The position numbers and the translations under genes are program-made. Source: Clostridium mobile (lineage in GTDB: Bacteria; Bacillota; Clostridia; Clostridiales; Clostridiaceae). Taken from it: 64,000 nt of DNA. The first letter of the stretch is position 1. Every line of letters begins with the position of its first letter. A model generated the notes under the pieces. The model saw nothing but the letters and a program-made list of their open reading frames with translations. It ran no database searches and was not told the DNA's origin. Positions 37,155 to 45,934 of the stretch are shown in pieces. The stretch is from positions 92,700 through 156,699 of the forward strand of contig NZ_JAHLQF010000005.1 in assembly GCF_018918285.1 (NCBI RefSeq). The letters are read 5' to 3'.

Positions 37155-39142
37155 TTCTCTTCACCCTCCATTAAGTATTTATCTATAGCATATTCTAACT
37201 TATTCACTGCTTCTTCAATTGAAACAGATTGAAGTCTTGCTCCTGCCATAGTCATATGCCCACCGCCACCTAGTGCTTCTAATAAAATTTGTACATTTAT
37301 GTCACCAAGGGATCTGCCACTTATCAATACCTCATTTCCTATTTTAACAAAAACAAAAGATGTATTGATACCTGTAATATTTAGTAACTCATCAGCTGCT
37401 TGTGCAGCTAATACAATATCTTCTATATCTGGTGGACAAATAGCTATAGCTATTCCATTAATAACCTTAGCTGACTTTATTATTTCGTATTTTTTCAAAT
37501 AAGTTTCTAAATCGTCAGAAAATAACTTTTTTACATCTAATGTGTCTGCACCCATTTTTCTTAAAAATGATGCAGCTTCAAAGGTCCTTACTCCTGTTTT
37601 AAAGTAAAAATTTTTAGTATCAACGCATATTCCTGCAAGCAATGCCTCCGCTTCTATAACTTTTAGTTCAGGTTTTTCAGACATATACTGTATTATTTCA
37701 GTAATTAGCTCTGATGTAGATGAAGCGTATGGCTCTATATAACTTAATAAAGTTCCTTCTATTGCATTAGTAGATTTTCTATGGTGATCTATTATTACAG
37801 TTTTTTTGCTGTTTTCTACTAATTTAATATTCTCTACATGACCTTTACTATGGACATCTACTAATATTAGTAAACTATTTTCATCTATCTCACTTGCAGC
37901 TTTTACACTATTTATAAAAGCAATACTATATTCTTTTTCCGATTTGATTCTTTCCATTATTAATTTTATACTATTATTGATGCTGTCCAAAACTATATAA
38001 CACTCTTTATTTAAATTTCTTATAGCACTAAATAATCCAACAGCAGCTCCTAAACAGTCTATATCCGGGTTAACATGACCCATTATATATACTTTATCAC
38101 TTTCATTAATTAAATTTAGCAAGGCATGAGCAATAACTCTAGCTCTTACTTTAGTTCTCTTTTCTACTTCTTTAGTTTTTCCTCCATAAAAAGCGAGCTT
38201 ATCTCCACTTTTTACAACAACTTGATCTCCACCTCTACCTAAAGCAAGCTCCTTTGCTGCAACAGCATAACTTTCATTTTCAAGAGGTGTTGCACCCCCC
38301 CTACCTATTCCAACACTTAATGTTACTATTAGTTTATTTCCTATATTTATTTCTCTTATTGAATCAAGTATATCAAATTTTTTATTCATTTCTTCCTGTA
38401 TATATTTGTCTTGAACTGACATTATATATTTATTAGAAGAATATTTTTTTAGCATAGCATTTAAATTTTGACCATAACTATTAATTATCTTTTCAATTTC
38501 TGCTATAAGTTGAGGCTTTTTATCTTCTTCTGTAGTTTTTATTACATCATCTAGATTATCTACTTCTATCAACATAACTGTTTCTTTGTTATTATCTATT
38601 TCAACTATTTTATTATATATATCTGTAATATCACATAAATATATTAATATTAATTTATCTTTTTTATTTTTATTATCAGAAGAATCAATTATATTAATAT
38701 AGAGATCATAATATTTATCATCTATTTTTATGCCTCTATAAGTATTTTTCTTTCCATCTAGTACATGCCTTAAGTTTATATCTTTTATTACATCATTTAT
38801 ATTACGTTCTAAAATACTCTCTTTGTTAACTACAGTTGAAAAATTTTGATTATACCATAGTATATTTCCACCTCCACCTAATATAATCATAGGTAATGGA
38901 AGCTTCAAAAGGGTATTTCGTGTTGCATTATCTAAATCTGTAGAAAAGTTTTTTATGAAATTTTCCCATTCACTTTTCTTTAATTTATTATTATTTACAT
39001 TATTTATTATTAAAAAAATATATATGAAAAGTGATGCTATACCTAGTAGAATATTATAGTATGTTATAATAGAAATTAATATAGCTATCATAAGTATATA
39101 GCTTTTATTCCATGAAATAAAATATTTATATTTATTATCCAT
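37151..39142 (-). CDS. gdpP: Cyclic-di-AMP phosphodiesterase GdpP (YybT)
   Basis: GdpP lowers cyclic-di-AMP, a second messenger for osmotic and wall control. The 663-residue protein has two N-terminal membrane spans, a PAS-like region (~80-170), a degenerate GGDEF domain (~175-310) and a DHH/DHHA1 phosphodiesterase with '[17 protein letters not shown]', '[12 protein letters not shown]', 'IDHHRKS' and '[11 protein letters not shown]'. Catalytic metal ligands seem intact. It is followed by rplI with a 4-base overlap. Confidence 0.95.
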   Translation of the reverse strand: MDNKYKYFISWNKSYILMIAILISIITYYNILLGIASLFIYIFLIINNVNNNKLKKSEWENFIKNFSTDLDNATRNTLLKLPLPMIILGGGGNILWYNQNFSTVVNKESILERNINDVIKDINLRHVLDGKKNTYRGIKIDDKYYDLYINIIDSSDNKNKKDKLILIYLCDITDIYNKIVEIDNNKETVMLIEVDNLDDVIKTTEEDKKPQLIAEIEKIINSYGQNLNAMLKKYSSNKYIMSVQDKYIQEEMNKKFDILDSIREINIGNKLIVTLSVGIGRGGATPLENESYAVAAKELALGRGGDQVVVKSGDKLAFYGGKTKEVEKRTKVRARVIAHALLNLINESDKVYIMGHVNPDIDCLGAAVGLFSAIRNLNKECYIVLDSINNSIKLIMERIKSEKEYSIAFINSVKAASEIDENSLLILVDVHSKGHVENIKLVENSKKTVIIDHHRKSTNAIEGTLLSYIEPYASSTSELITEIIQYMSEKPELKVIEAEALLAGICVDTKNFYFKTGVRTFEAASFLRKMGADTLDVKKLFSDDLETYLKKYEIIKSAKVINGIAIAICPPDIEDIVLAAQAADELLNITGINTSFVFVKIGNEVLISGRSLGDINVQILLEALGGGGHMTMAGARLQSVSIEEAVNKLEYAIDKYLMEGEEK

Positions 39143-39154
39143 GTCTAACCCTCA

Positions 39155-40144
39155 CTATTTATTATCGACTATTCTATTTTTATCTATCTTCCTAAAGTCA
39201 ATAATTATATCCGAAATTCCCAGCATTACATATACCATTGCAAATGGCGAAAATAAGGTAAACATTATTATAAGTAAGGTCATAATTTTTGATAGTTTAT
39301 ATTTTATTCTTAAGTAATAAATAGCTACAGACAAACCATTGAAAAGAAATATATACTGCAGAATCAATTGAGATGAATTTAATATATATTCACCTATTTT
39401 AATATTTTGTCTAACTAATATAATTCCTGTAAGTAAACCTATTGCAACTATAGTTGCAATTTTTATATTTACATGTATATGTGTAAATTTAGGCATTTCT
39501 TTTATGTCGTAATTCAATCTCCTTAATATAGCTCTTGTTATATTATATGTGAAATATGCAAATATAATAGATGACATTATAAGTAGTCCTGGAAGTACTT
39601 TAATTATAAAATCTGTATTAAACAACTTAAGTGAATCAGTTAAAGGTTTTAATTGTTCTTCACTTATCCCCATTTGACTATACATATTTAGTACTGACTG
39701 AAATGATTCATTCATAATTTTAACCATCTCGTCTATCAAACCTACTACAGTGCTTTTGCTTATTAATGAAATATAAACAACAAAATCTATAATAGTTCCT
39801 ATAAGAGATGAAATAGCTAAGGCAAAAATACTAACTGATACATCTTTATCCTTTTTTATACAATACCCTAATGAAATGCCTGTTATTCCAAACATTACGG
39901 CAGAAGTCAAACCCGATAAAGGATTATATATAAAACCAACTAAGATTCCACTAGCCACAACTGATGTTATTGTTACTTTCAAATTGTGTCTTAACAACAA
40001 AACAACAACAGGTATAGGTAAAATAAATCTACCTATTATTGAAAAAACAGGTAAATATATATTCATTAAAGCTAGTATAACTAGTAAACCAGTCATAACT
40101 CCTGCTTCCACAGTACCTTTAGTGTTATAAATTCTATTTTGCAT
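39155..40144 (-). CDS. yybS: YybS family (DUF2232) membrane protein
   Basis: The 329-residue protein has about eight membrane segments and the DUF2232 pattern, with 'GLLVILALMNIYLPVFSIIGRFILPIPVVVLLLRH' at the start. The family is unassigned, sits beside gdpP in Firmicutes, and resembles ECF-type S-components. An in-frame ATG at 40156 overlaps the previous stop (TAATG), but the ATG at 40144 has GGAGG five bases upstream and is preferred. Confidence 0.88.
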   Translation of the reverse strand: MQNRIYNTKGTVEAGVMTGLLVILALMNIYLPVFSIIGRFILPIPVVVLLLRHNLKVTITSVVASGILVGFIYNPLSGLTSAVMFGITGISLGYCIKKDKDVSVSIFALAISSLIGTIIDFVVYISLISKSTVVGLIDEMVKIMNESFQSVLNMYSQMGISEEQLKPLTDSLKLFNTDFIIKVLPGLLIMSSIIFAYFTYNITRAILRRLNYDIKEMPKFTHIHVNIKIATIVAIGLLTGIILVRQNIKIGEYILNSSQLILQYIFLFNGLSVAIYYLRIKYKLSKIMTLLIIMFTLFSPFAMVYVMLGISDIIIDFRKIDKNRIVDNK

Positions 40145-40155
40145 ATGTTCCTCCA

Positions 40156-40473
40156 TTATTGTCTTTCTTTTAAATGGGAATATAATCTGCTCAAGTCTTT
40201 TCCTTCTTTTTCAATTTCATCCTCATCAATTATACCCATTTTTAATTTTTTCTTCATATTCTCATCTACTGCTGTGAAAGAATACCCTAACCTATCTGCT
40301 AATATATATAATACAGTTATTGCTCCAGAAATACAATCTAATATGGCACCCTGGGCTACATTTGTCCCTTTTGTCAATAACTTAAAAAAATCTCCTATTA
40401 CACATAACAATTCTGCTTTTAAATCTTCTATTATTTGGACATTTCTCATGATATTTAAATTATCCTTTTTCAT
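40156..40473 (-). CDS. MazG-like family protein
   Basis: The 105-residue protein ('MKKDNLNIMRNVQIIEDLKAELLCVIGDFFKLLTKGTNVAQGAILDCISGAITVLYILADRLGYSF') is a small helical protein seen next to yybS in clostridia and named MazG-like. The full EXXE/EXXD catalytic set is not obvious, so activity is doubtful. The ATG at 40473 has AGGGGG upstream; the frame extends to 40536 without a ribosome site. Confidence 0.75.
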   Translation of the reverse strand: MKKDNLNIMRNVQIIEDLKAELLCVIGDFFKLLTKGTNVAQGAILDCISGAITVLYILADRLGYSFTAVDENMKKKLKMGIIDEDEIEKEGKDLSRLYSHLKERQ

Positions 40474-40606
40474 GACCATTCCCCCTATAATACATCTATT
40501 GTAATTATTAACATATACATATAAATTAAAACACATATACTTTAATTATATGTGTAGTATAGCTTTTTTACAATAATGATACAATAATAAGGTTTGTAAT
40601 AAAACA

Positions 40607-40630
40607 GGAGAGGAATTAATTTTCCTCTCC
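40607..40630 (-). terminator. Terminator after rpsR
   Basis: GGAGAGGAA (40607-40615) pairs with TTCCTCTCC (40622-40630); the minus-strand side runs into TGTTTTATTA. Confidence 0.8.
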
Positions 40631-40644
40631 ATTGATAACTTATT

Positions 40645-40911
40645 TTATTCTGTTGTAAATGGTAATAATGCTATATTTCTTGCTCTCTTTATAGATTCTG
40701 TTAATTCTCTTTGATGTTTAGCACAACATCCTGAAATTCTTCTTGGAAGAATTTTTCCTCTTTCAGTAACATATTTTCTTAATTTATTTATATCTTTATA
40801 ATCAATTCTTTCTGATTTATCTGCACAGAAAGAACAAACTTTTTTCTTAGCTCTTCTCATTCTGCCGCCGCCTCTTCTTGCGCCGCCATCTCTTCCTGCT
40901 TCCTTATTCAT
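40645..40911 (-). CDS. rpsR: 30S ribosomal protein S18
   Basis: The 88-residue S18 has a basic, glycine/arginine-rich head and the zinc-binding (C+) form with 'VCSFCADK' and '[12 protein letters not shown]'. It completes the rpsF-ssb-rpsR operon. With S6 it forms the heterodimer that can bind the rpsF leader. Confidence 0.97.
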   Translation of the reverse strand: MNKEAGRDGGARRGGGRMRRAKKKVCSFCADKSERIDYKDINKLRKYVTERGKILPRRISGCCAKHQRELTESIKRARNIALLPFTTE

Positions 40912-40929
40912 TCTCTTCCCTCCTTATAA

Positions 40930-41361
40930 TTAAAATGGGATTTCACCATCATCTATTGGTGTTATATCCTCTCCATAAGAATTTTCAGGGAAACTATTCA
41001 TTGGATCACCATAATTACCTTGGGATCCGCCTGATTGCTTGCCTCCCCATTCTAAAAATTGTACTTCATCTGCAACTACCTCAGTTACATATCTTCGTGT
41101 TCCATCTTTCGCTTCATATGTTCTAGTCTGAATTCTTCCACTAACTCCCATAAGTTTACCTTTACTCATATAATTAGCAGTAGATTCAGCCTGTTTACCC
41201 CATACTACTACAGGTATAAAATCTGCTTCTTTATTTCCATCTTTAGAAGCAAATCTTCTATCGATAGCTAATGTAAAGGTTGCAACAGCCGTGCCTGTTC
41301 CAGGAGTAAATCTCAATTCTGGATCCTTGGTCAACCTACCTATCAAAACAACCTTATTCAT
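40930..41361 (-). CDS. ssb: Single-stranded DNA-binding protein
   Basis: The 143-residue SSB has an OB-fold ('[35 protein letters not shown]') and a flexible Gly/Gln-rich tail ending in the acidic tip 'DDGEIPF' that recruits replication and repair proteins. It lies between rpsF and rpsR, the usual place. Confidence 0.97.
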   Translation of the reverse strand: MNKVVLIGRLTKDPELRFTPGTGTAVATFTLAIDRRFASKDGNKEADFIPVVVWGKQAESTANYMSKGKLMGVSGRIQTRTYEAKDGTRRYVTEVVADEVQFLEWGGKQSGGSQGNYGDPMNSFPENSYGEDITPIDDGEIPF

Positions 41362-41372
41362 TTAAACACCAC

Positions 41373-41660
41373 CTATTTTTCTTCTTTTATGATGATATGT
41401 CTTATAACTGAGTCGTTGATTCTGAACAATCTGTCTAATTCTTCTGGTAATTCTGGCTGAGAACTAAAATTGATTAATGTGTAGTAACCTTCACCAATCT
41501 TTTCTATTTCATAAGCAAGCTTTCTTCTGCCCCAAAAATCAACGTTTTCAACTACTCCACCAGCATTTTCGATAACAGCTTTAAACTTTTCTACATTAGT
41601 TTTTACTGTCTCTTCATCTAATGATGGATGTAGGATAAATATTGTTTCATATTTTCTCAT
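41373..41660 (-). CDS. rpsF: 30S ribosomal protein S6
   Basis: The 95-residue protein has the S6 fold: 'YETIFILHPSLDEETVKTNVEKFKAVIENAGG' and 'WGRRKLAYEIEKIGEGYYTLINF'. It is first in the rpsF-ssb-rpsR operon, preceded by a strong GGGGAGGAGGTG Shine-Dalgarno sequence and a hairpin likely used for S6:S18 feedback. Confidence 0.97.
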   Translation of the reverse strand: MRKYETIFILHPSLDEETVKTNVEKFKAVIENAGGVVENVDFWGRRKLAYEIEKIGEGYYTLINFSSQPELPEELDRLFRINDSVIRHIIIKEEK

Positions 41661-41676
41661 TAGATTTCACCTCCTC

Positions 41677-41711
41677 CCCTTGGACTAACGGCTGTGGTTT
41701 CCACAGCAGGG
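41677..41711 (-). promoter_or_regulatory. Putative S6:S18 autoregulatory leader hairpin
   Basis: A 7-bp GCTGTGG/CCACAGC stem with AAA loop (41691-41707) is followed, on the minus strand, by a CGTTAGTC internal-loop side closed by CCCT/AGGG. A CCG sits next to the stem as in the known S6:S18-binding mRNA motif that mimics 16S rRNA. The exact match was not tested. Confidence 0.6.
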
Positions 41712-41722
41712 ACTACCCATCT

Positions 41723-41751
41723 ATTCTATCACTATCCAAATTAAAAATCAA
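41723..41751 (-). promoter_or_regulatory. Probable rpsF operon promoter
   Basis: TTGATT (41746-41751) and TAGAAT (41723-41728) are 17 bases apart on the minus strand, ahead of the leader hairpin. Confidence 0.55.
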
Positions 41752-41757
41752 TATGTT

Positions 41758-41964
41758 TTAATTGTTTTCATCAGTTTCTGATTTTTTTACTACTTTTTTC
41801 ATATCCTTTTCAAATTTATTTCTTTCTATCATTACAATCCTATCGCAAATACAACATTTTATTTTTATATCTGCACCCATTCTAATTATCTTCCATTCTT
41901 TACTACCACAGGGATGAGTTTTTTTCATCTCAACAATATCTCCAAGATCGAAAACTTTACACAT
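41758..41964 (-). CDS. DUF951 protein
   Basis: The 68-residue protein has the DUF951 pattern 'VFDLGDIVEMKKTHPCGSKEWKIIRMGADIKIKCCICDRIVMIERNKFEKDMKKV', including a zinc-ribbon-like C-CC-C set. Function is unknown; a nucleic-acid-binding role is often guessed. It usually lies upstream of rpsF, as here. Confidence 0.9.
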   Translation of the reverse strand: MCKVFDLGDIVEMKKTHPCGSKEWKIIRMGADIKIKCCICDRIVMIERNKFEKDMKKVVKKSETDENN

Positions 41965-41985
41965 AATCTTTTACATTACCTCCAC

Positions 41986-42147
41986 TTAAATATTTAATTT
42001 ATACTTACATAAATTATTTTGCACTAAATATACACCATCAACATAAAGTTCATTTTCACTTATTATTTCTCTTACTAATTTTAACCTATCTTCATTAATA
42101 ATGATACTTATACCACATATATCTTCTTTTAAAACCTCTTCTCTATA
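41986..42147 (-). pseudogene. Decayed or non-AUG small coding remnant
   Basis: An open stretch of 53 sense codons ends at TAA and reads '...CGISIIINEDRLKLVREIISENELYVDGVYLVQNN...', protein-like in composition, but has no ATG, GTG or TTG near its 5' limit. In related genomes a longer gene often precedes DUF951; this could be its remainder. Not recognised as any family. Confidence 0.35.
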
Positions 42148-42308
42148 TTATAATAATATTACATAAATAGTAAATAAACAATTAATATGGCATTATAATT
42201 CTTTTATTTACTACTTGTCTAATGATATAATTGAATTAAGAGATTCAAGGACATGATGTATGGAAAAATGCTTGAACACATAAAAATATTGGGGCCATTC
42301 TAGAGGAA

Positions 42309-42479
42309 ATGCAAAAATTACTAAATATGAATTTTATTAAGATATATGGTTATAATGCTTCATTAGAATATACTCCAACCATATTAGTAAATATGAAAGG
42401 GATTGATAGTTCTTATTCAAGATATTTTAGTTCGACTAAACAGATTGATCATACTATAAATTATTTAAACAACTTGTAG
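42309..42479 (+). pseudogene. Short unassigned ORF, probable gene remnant
   Basis: An ATG-started frame of 56 codons encodes 'MQKLLNMNFIKIYGYNASLE...' and ends in '...HTINYLNNL'. A second frame just upstream (42253-42290) reads 'MMYGKMLEHIK', which would join with a frameshift. No Shine-Dalgarno sequence is convincing. It may be a broken gene or a true small protein. The rest of 42148-42300 shows nothing clear. Confidence 0.35.
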
Positions 42480-42495
42480 AATAGGATGTGAGCAA

Positions 42496-43551
42496 ATGGA
42501 TAATCTAATTGAAAAATTCGATAAATATATACTTTTTTTCATTATTTATACGCTAACTTTTATTTTATTTTTTAAAACCCTTAAGTATACATTGCCTTTC
42601 TTTTTAGCTTTTATTTTTTCATTAATTTTAAAAAAACCAACAGAGTTATTAATTAAAAAGTTAAAGTTAAAAAAAGGATTCGCTGCCCTTATAACTACTT
42701 TATTGTTTTTTGCACTAATACTATTTTGTATATCATTAATAGCTACATCCTTCACACGTGAAGCTATTCAATTAGGTAAAAACACTCAGAACTATATATC
42801 TAACAATTCTGCTAATATTAATAATTTTTTTAATAATTTAGCCGATTACTATAAAAACTTAGATCCATCAATTATTGCTACAGTAGAGAGTAATTTCGCT
42901 AGTTTTGTAAGTAAACTATCTAATATAACTGTATCTATCACTAGTAAAATAATACAAGCTACTGTTTCCTTTTTAACATATATACCTTATCTTTTTATGT
43001 TAATATTATTTACATTACTTTCAACTTATTTTTTTACTAAAGATTTTAGTTTAGCTAAAAATAAATTAATGAGTACTATTATCCCTGAAAAATCTGATAG
43101 AATATACGATATTTTGAAACAATCTAGAAAAATGTTGTTAAATTATGCATTATCTTATCTTCTAGTTATTAATATAACTTTTTTAGAAACCCTAGTAGGA
43201 TTCTCATTTTTAAGAATAAACTATGCTCTTATTCTAAGCATCATTGCTGCTATATTTGATATACTTCCTATTTTAGGAATAGGAGGAATTTATATTCCTT
43301 TATCACTAATTTATATTTTTATATATAAAAATTATTTTATAGGTATAGGAATACTTATCTGGTATGTAGTAGTAACTGTTGTAAGACAAATATTGGAACC
43401 TAAAATTGTATCGTCATCATTAGGTATACATCCTGTATCTGTTTTAGCTTCTATTTTTATTGGATTAAAGATTGCCGGTTTTAAAGGTATGGTTTTTTGT
43501 ATGTTTATGGTAGTAACATTCAAAATATTAAAGCAAACGAAGGTTTTGTAA
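42496..43551 (+). CDS. ytvI: AI-2E family permease, sporulation membrane protein YtvI-like
   Basis: The 351-residue protein has about seven to eight membrane segments and the AI-2E exporter family pattern ('PFFLAFIFSLILKKPTELLIKKL', 'FDILPILGIGGIYIPLSLIYIF', 'LEPKIVSSSLGIHPVSVLASIFIGLKIAG'). The clostridial YtvI subgroup is linked to sporulation, which fits the following yyaC. The transported substrate is unknown. SD AGGATGTG. Confidence 0.85.
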   Translation: MDNLIEKFDKYILFFIIYTLTFILFFKTLKYTLPFFLAFIFSLILKKPTELLIKKLKLKKGFAALITTLLFFALILFCISLIATSFTREAIQLGKNTQNYISNNSANINNFFNNLADYYKNLDPSIIATVESNFASFVSKLSNITVSITSKIIQATVSFLTYIPYLFMLILFTLLSTYFFTKDFSLAKNKLMSTIIPEKSDRIYDILKQSRKMLLNYALSYLLVINITFLETLVGFSFLRINYALILSIIAAIFDILPILGIGGIYIPLSLIYIFIYKNYFIGIGILIWYVVVTVVRQILEPKIVSSSLGIHPVSVLASIFIGLKIAGFKGMVFCMFMVVTFKILKQTKVL

Positions 43552-43559
43552 ATATTGTA

Positions 43560-43605
43560 TATAATACCTCCTTTTGGATACAATTCCATATAGGAGGTTT
43601 TTTAT
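43560..43605 (+). promoter_or_regulatory. Terminator-like hairpin that buries the yyaC SD
   Basis: ACCTCCT (43566-43572) pairs with AGGAGGT (43592-43598), extended by TGGA/TCCA around a 6-base loop, and followed by T6. The AGGAGG is the Shine-Dalgarno sequence of yyaC, eight bases before its ATG. TATAAT at 43560-43565 would start RNA near 43572, removing the 5' arm. No good -35 is seen. Confidence 0.7.
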
Positions 43606-44187
43606 ATGAATGAAAAATTATTAATTGATTGTACTAATAATAATTCTATAAACATATTAAGGGATAATCTTTGTAATTATCTTTTACCAATAGTTAAATC
43701 TCAGAGACCTATTATTCTATTGTGTATCGGTTCAGATAGATCAACTGGAGATAGTCTCGGTCCATTAATTGGCCATAGATTAAGATTTTTATCTAGAGAC
43801 AATTTTTTTATATATGGTAATTTAGAGAAACCTGTACATGCTAAAAACTTATGTGAAATATTAGACGAGATAAATTCAAAATATGATAAACCTTATATAA
43901 TAGCTATTGATGCATGTCTTGGAAATGTACAAAATATCGGTAAAATATGTGTTCAAGAAAAACCTATTTCACCTGGTTCTGCAGTTAATAAAAACTTACC
44001 TAGTGTAGGTGACTTAAGTATAACAGGTATTGTTAATATATCTGGAATGCTTGAATTTATGGTACTTCAAAATACAAGATTGCATACTGTTATGCAGTTA
44101 GCTGAAGCCATATCTGCTGGGATATATCACAGTATTATAAAAATCGTTGGAGGAAAAAAACCTCATAATATTACAAAGATAAATTAG
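43606..44187 (+). CDS. yyaC: Spore protease YyaC (DUF1256)
   Basis: The 193-residue protein matches the GPR-like YyaC family of spore formers ('CIGSDRSTGDSLGPLIGHRL', 'DACLGNVQNIGKI', 'SVGDLSITGIVNISGMLEFMVLQNTRL'). GPR-type enzymes degrade small acid-soluble spore proteins; YyaC's own substrate is not established. Presence marks the organism as sporulating. It lies downstream of ytvI and its ribosome site is inside a hairpin. Confidence 0.92.
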   Translation: MNEKLLIDCTNNNSINILRDNLCNYLLPIVKSQRPIILLCIGSDRSTGDSLGPLIGHRLRFLSRDNFFIYGNLEKPVHAKNLCEILDEINSKYDKPYIIAIDACLGNVQNIGKICVQEKPISPGSAVNKNLPSVGDLSITGIVNISGMLEFMVLQNTRLHTVMQLAEAISAGIYHSIIKIVGGKKPHNITKIN

Positions 44188-44216
44188 AAAAACCAAGTTT
44201 AATCTTGGTTTTTTAA
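44188..44216. terminator. Terminator between yyaC and ykuS
   Basis: AAAAACCAAG (44188-44197) pairs with CTTGGTTTTT (44204-44213); T-rich on both strands, between convergent genes. Confidence 0.85.
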
Positions 44217-44218
44217 TT

Positions 44219-44473
44219 TTAAAATATTGAACTATATGTCCTATTATTTAAAATATATTCAATTTCATCGATACTTCTGCTTCCTGAATCTACAATTAAT
44301 GTACCATCTCTATTTAATGTATTTTGGAAGGTTAAATCTTTTAAACCTCCGTCTTTTAAATTACATATAATAGCATCACAAATTTCGTCCTTTAAAGAAG
44401 TTATTACTTTATATCCTCTTTTTTCTAATTCTTTTCTTATATATAAAAGTTCTTCTGAAACACACACTATCAT
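44219..44473 (-). CDS. YkuS/UPF0180 family protein
   Basis: The 84-residue protein resembles UPF0180 (YkuS): 'VCVSEELLYIRKELEKRGYKVITSLKDEICDAIICN'. The family is small, cytoplasmic and uncharacterised. It lies 54 bases after the DUF4446 gene, and its Shine-Dalgarno AAAGGAGGT is in the 3' arm of a hairpin at 44476-44519. Confidence 0.8.
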   Translation of the reverse strand: MIVCVSEELLYIRKELEKRGYKVITSLKDEICDAIICNLKDGGLKDLTFQNTLNRDGTLIVDSGSRSIDEIEYILNNRTYSSIF

Positions 44474-44475
44474 AC

Positions 44476-44519
44476 AAAAAACCTCCTTTATGGTATATTA
44501 ACCAAAAGAAGGTGTTTTT
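44476..44519 (-). promoter_or_regulatory. Hairpin burying the ykuS SD, likely terminator of DUF4446 gene
   Basis: On the minus strand ACCTTCTTT pairs with AAAGGAGGT (44481-44489), extended by A5/T5 beyond one bulged C, with T6 after the stem. The AAAGGAGG is also the ribosome site of the next gene. Confidence 0.65.
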
Positions 44520-44527
44520 ATTCATAT

Positions 44528-45031
44528 CTAAATACCTTTACTCATTGCATCCTTTAATACATATTTCTCTTCTTCTGACAGTTCATATCTAGATAATCCT
44601 TTGTCTATAGGTTTAGCATAAGTTGTACTATCATTTCTTCCATATATACCAGTTAATATAATTCCATCATTTTTATTATCTAGCAACGCAATTGAATAAG
44701 ATAAATCGCTTCCAACGTTCTCAAAAGCTCTATATCTAACTATTGATGTTTTTTGTATGCAATTATTTAATTTAATATCAATTTCTTTGCTAATGATTTT
44801 TAAATCATCCATATTTTCAGTAAAATTATCTACTTTATCTAAACATGATATAACTATTTCTTCTATGTTTTTTCCATCTACTCCTCTCATGAATTTTCTA
44901 TATCTTCTTTCTAGCTTATTAATAGCACTAAACTGAATAGTAATAATTAAAAACAGTATAAGTATTAAACATAATCCTACTATTAATAATATTAGTTGAT
45001 ATTCTGATATTAAATTTATTAAACTTTCCAT
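44528..45031 (-). CDS. DUF4446 membrane protein
   Basis: The 167-residue protein has one N-terminal membrane span ('LILLIVGLCLILILFLIITIQF') and a cytoplasmic part with the family core 'VRYRAFENVGSDLSYSIALLDNKNDGIILTGIYGRNDSTTYAKPI'. It commonly follows parB in clostridia. Function is unknown. Possible link to chromosome segregation is by position only. Confidence 0.88.
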   Translation of the reverse strand: MESLINLISEYQLILLIVGLCLILILFLIITIQFSAINKLERRYRKFMRGVDGKNIEEIVISCLDKVDNFTENMDDLKIISKEIDIKLNNCIQKTSIVRYRAFENVGSDLSYSIALLDNKNDGIILTGIYGRNDSTTYAKPIDKGLSRYELSEEEKYVLKDAMSKGI

Positions 45032-45051
45032 TGTATCTTCCTTTCTAGAGA

Positions 45052-45067
45052 TGTTTCACGTGAAACA
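45052..45067. promoter_or_regulatory. parS: parS site (parB-proximal)
   Basis: TGTTTCACGTGAAACA is a perfect 16-bp copy of the bacterial parS consensus, four bases from the parB stop. ParB loads here as a CTP-dependent clamp. Confidence 0.97.
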
Positions 45068-45070
45068 ATA

Positions 45071-45928
45071 TTATAATTCAAGAATTTCTAATATTCTTTG
45101 TAAATCATCTTCAGAATAATATTCTATTTCTATTTTCCCTTTATTCTTTTTATTGTTAATAAAAACCTTTGTTCCAAATAAATCTTCAAGCTTATTTTTT
45201 ATATCGTTGTAATATGGATTAAATTTATTACTATCTTTATCTTTTTCTTCTTTCTTATTATTAAGAGACTTAATTAATTTTTCGGTTTCTCTAACACTCA
45301 AATTTTCATCTATTATAATTTGGGCTATGTTGTACTGCAAATCATTGTCGTTAATTGATAGTAAAGGTCTACCATGCCCCTCACTAATAACCCCATCAAT
45401 TAAGTAATCTTGAACCCTAGTATCTAAATTAAGTAATCTCAAACAATTTGTAATAGCAGTTCTAGATTTTCCTATTCTTTTACTTAATTCTTCTTGAGTT
45501 AAATCATAGTCATCTAACAATTTTTTATATGCATTTGCTTCTTCTATTGGGTTCAAATCTTGCCTTTGAATGTTCTCGATCAAAGATATTTCTAATATGT
45601 TTTTATCACTAGTATCCATTATTATTACAGGTACTTTCTTTAATCCTGCTAATTTTGCAGCTCTCCATCGTCTCTCCCCTGCAATTATTATGTACTTATT
45701 ATTTTCCTTATTAACGATTATTGGCTGAATAATACCATGTTCTTTTATTGATTCACTTAATAATAGTATTTTTTCTTCATCAAATCTTTTTCTAGGTTGT
45801 CCATCATTAGGTAACACTAGATCAATTGATATTTCATTTTTTACATCATTTATATCATTTATTTCATTCTCAATCTCTTCAGGGATAAGTGCTCCTAATC
45901 CCTTACCTAATCCAAATTTTTTATTCAT
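45071..45928 (-). CDS. parB: Chromosome partitioning protein ParB (Spo0J)
   Basis: The 285-residue protein binds parS and spreads as a CTP-dependent clamp to organise the origin. The N-terminal CTP-binding 'GERRWRAAKLAGLKKVPVI' motif, the helix-turn-helix ('LTQEELSKRIGKSRTAITNCLRLLNL') and a C-terminal dimer domain are visible. A KKE-rich linker lies around residues 225-240. GGAGG is about 16 bases upstream of the ATG, rather far. It follows parA by six bases and lies between two parS sites. Confidence 0.96.
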   Translation of the reverse strand: MNKKFGLGKGLGALIPEEIENEINDINDVKNEISIDLVLPNDGQPRKRFDEEKILLLSESIKEHGIIQPIIVNKENNKYIIIAGERRWRAAKLAGLKKVPVIIMDTSDKNILEISLIENIQRQDLNPIEEANAYKKLLDDYDLTQEELSKRIGKSRTAITNCLRLLNLDTRVQDYLIDGVISEGHGRPLLSINDNDLQYNIAQIIIDENLSVRETEKLIKSLNNKKEEKDKDSNKFNPYYNDIKNKLEDLFGTKVFINNKKNKGKIEIEYYSEDDLQRILEILEL

Positions 45929-45934
45929 ATATTA

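Noticed and set aside
42750..42770. CACACGTGAAG considered as a third parS
   Set aside because: The spacing of the TTCAC and GTGAA halves is wrong for the parS consensus and it lies inside ytvI.
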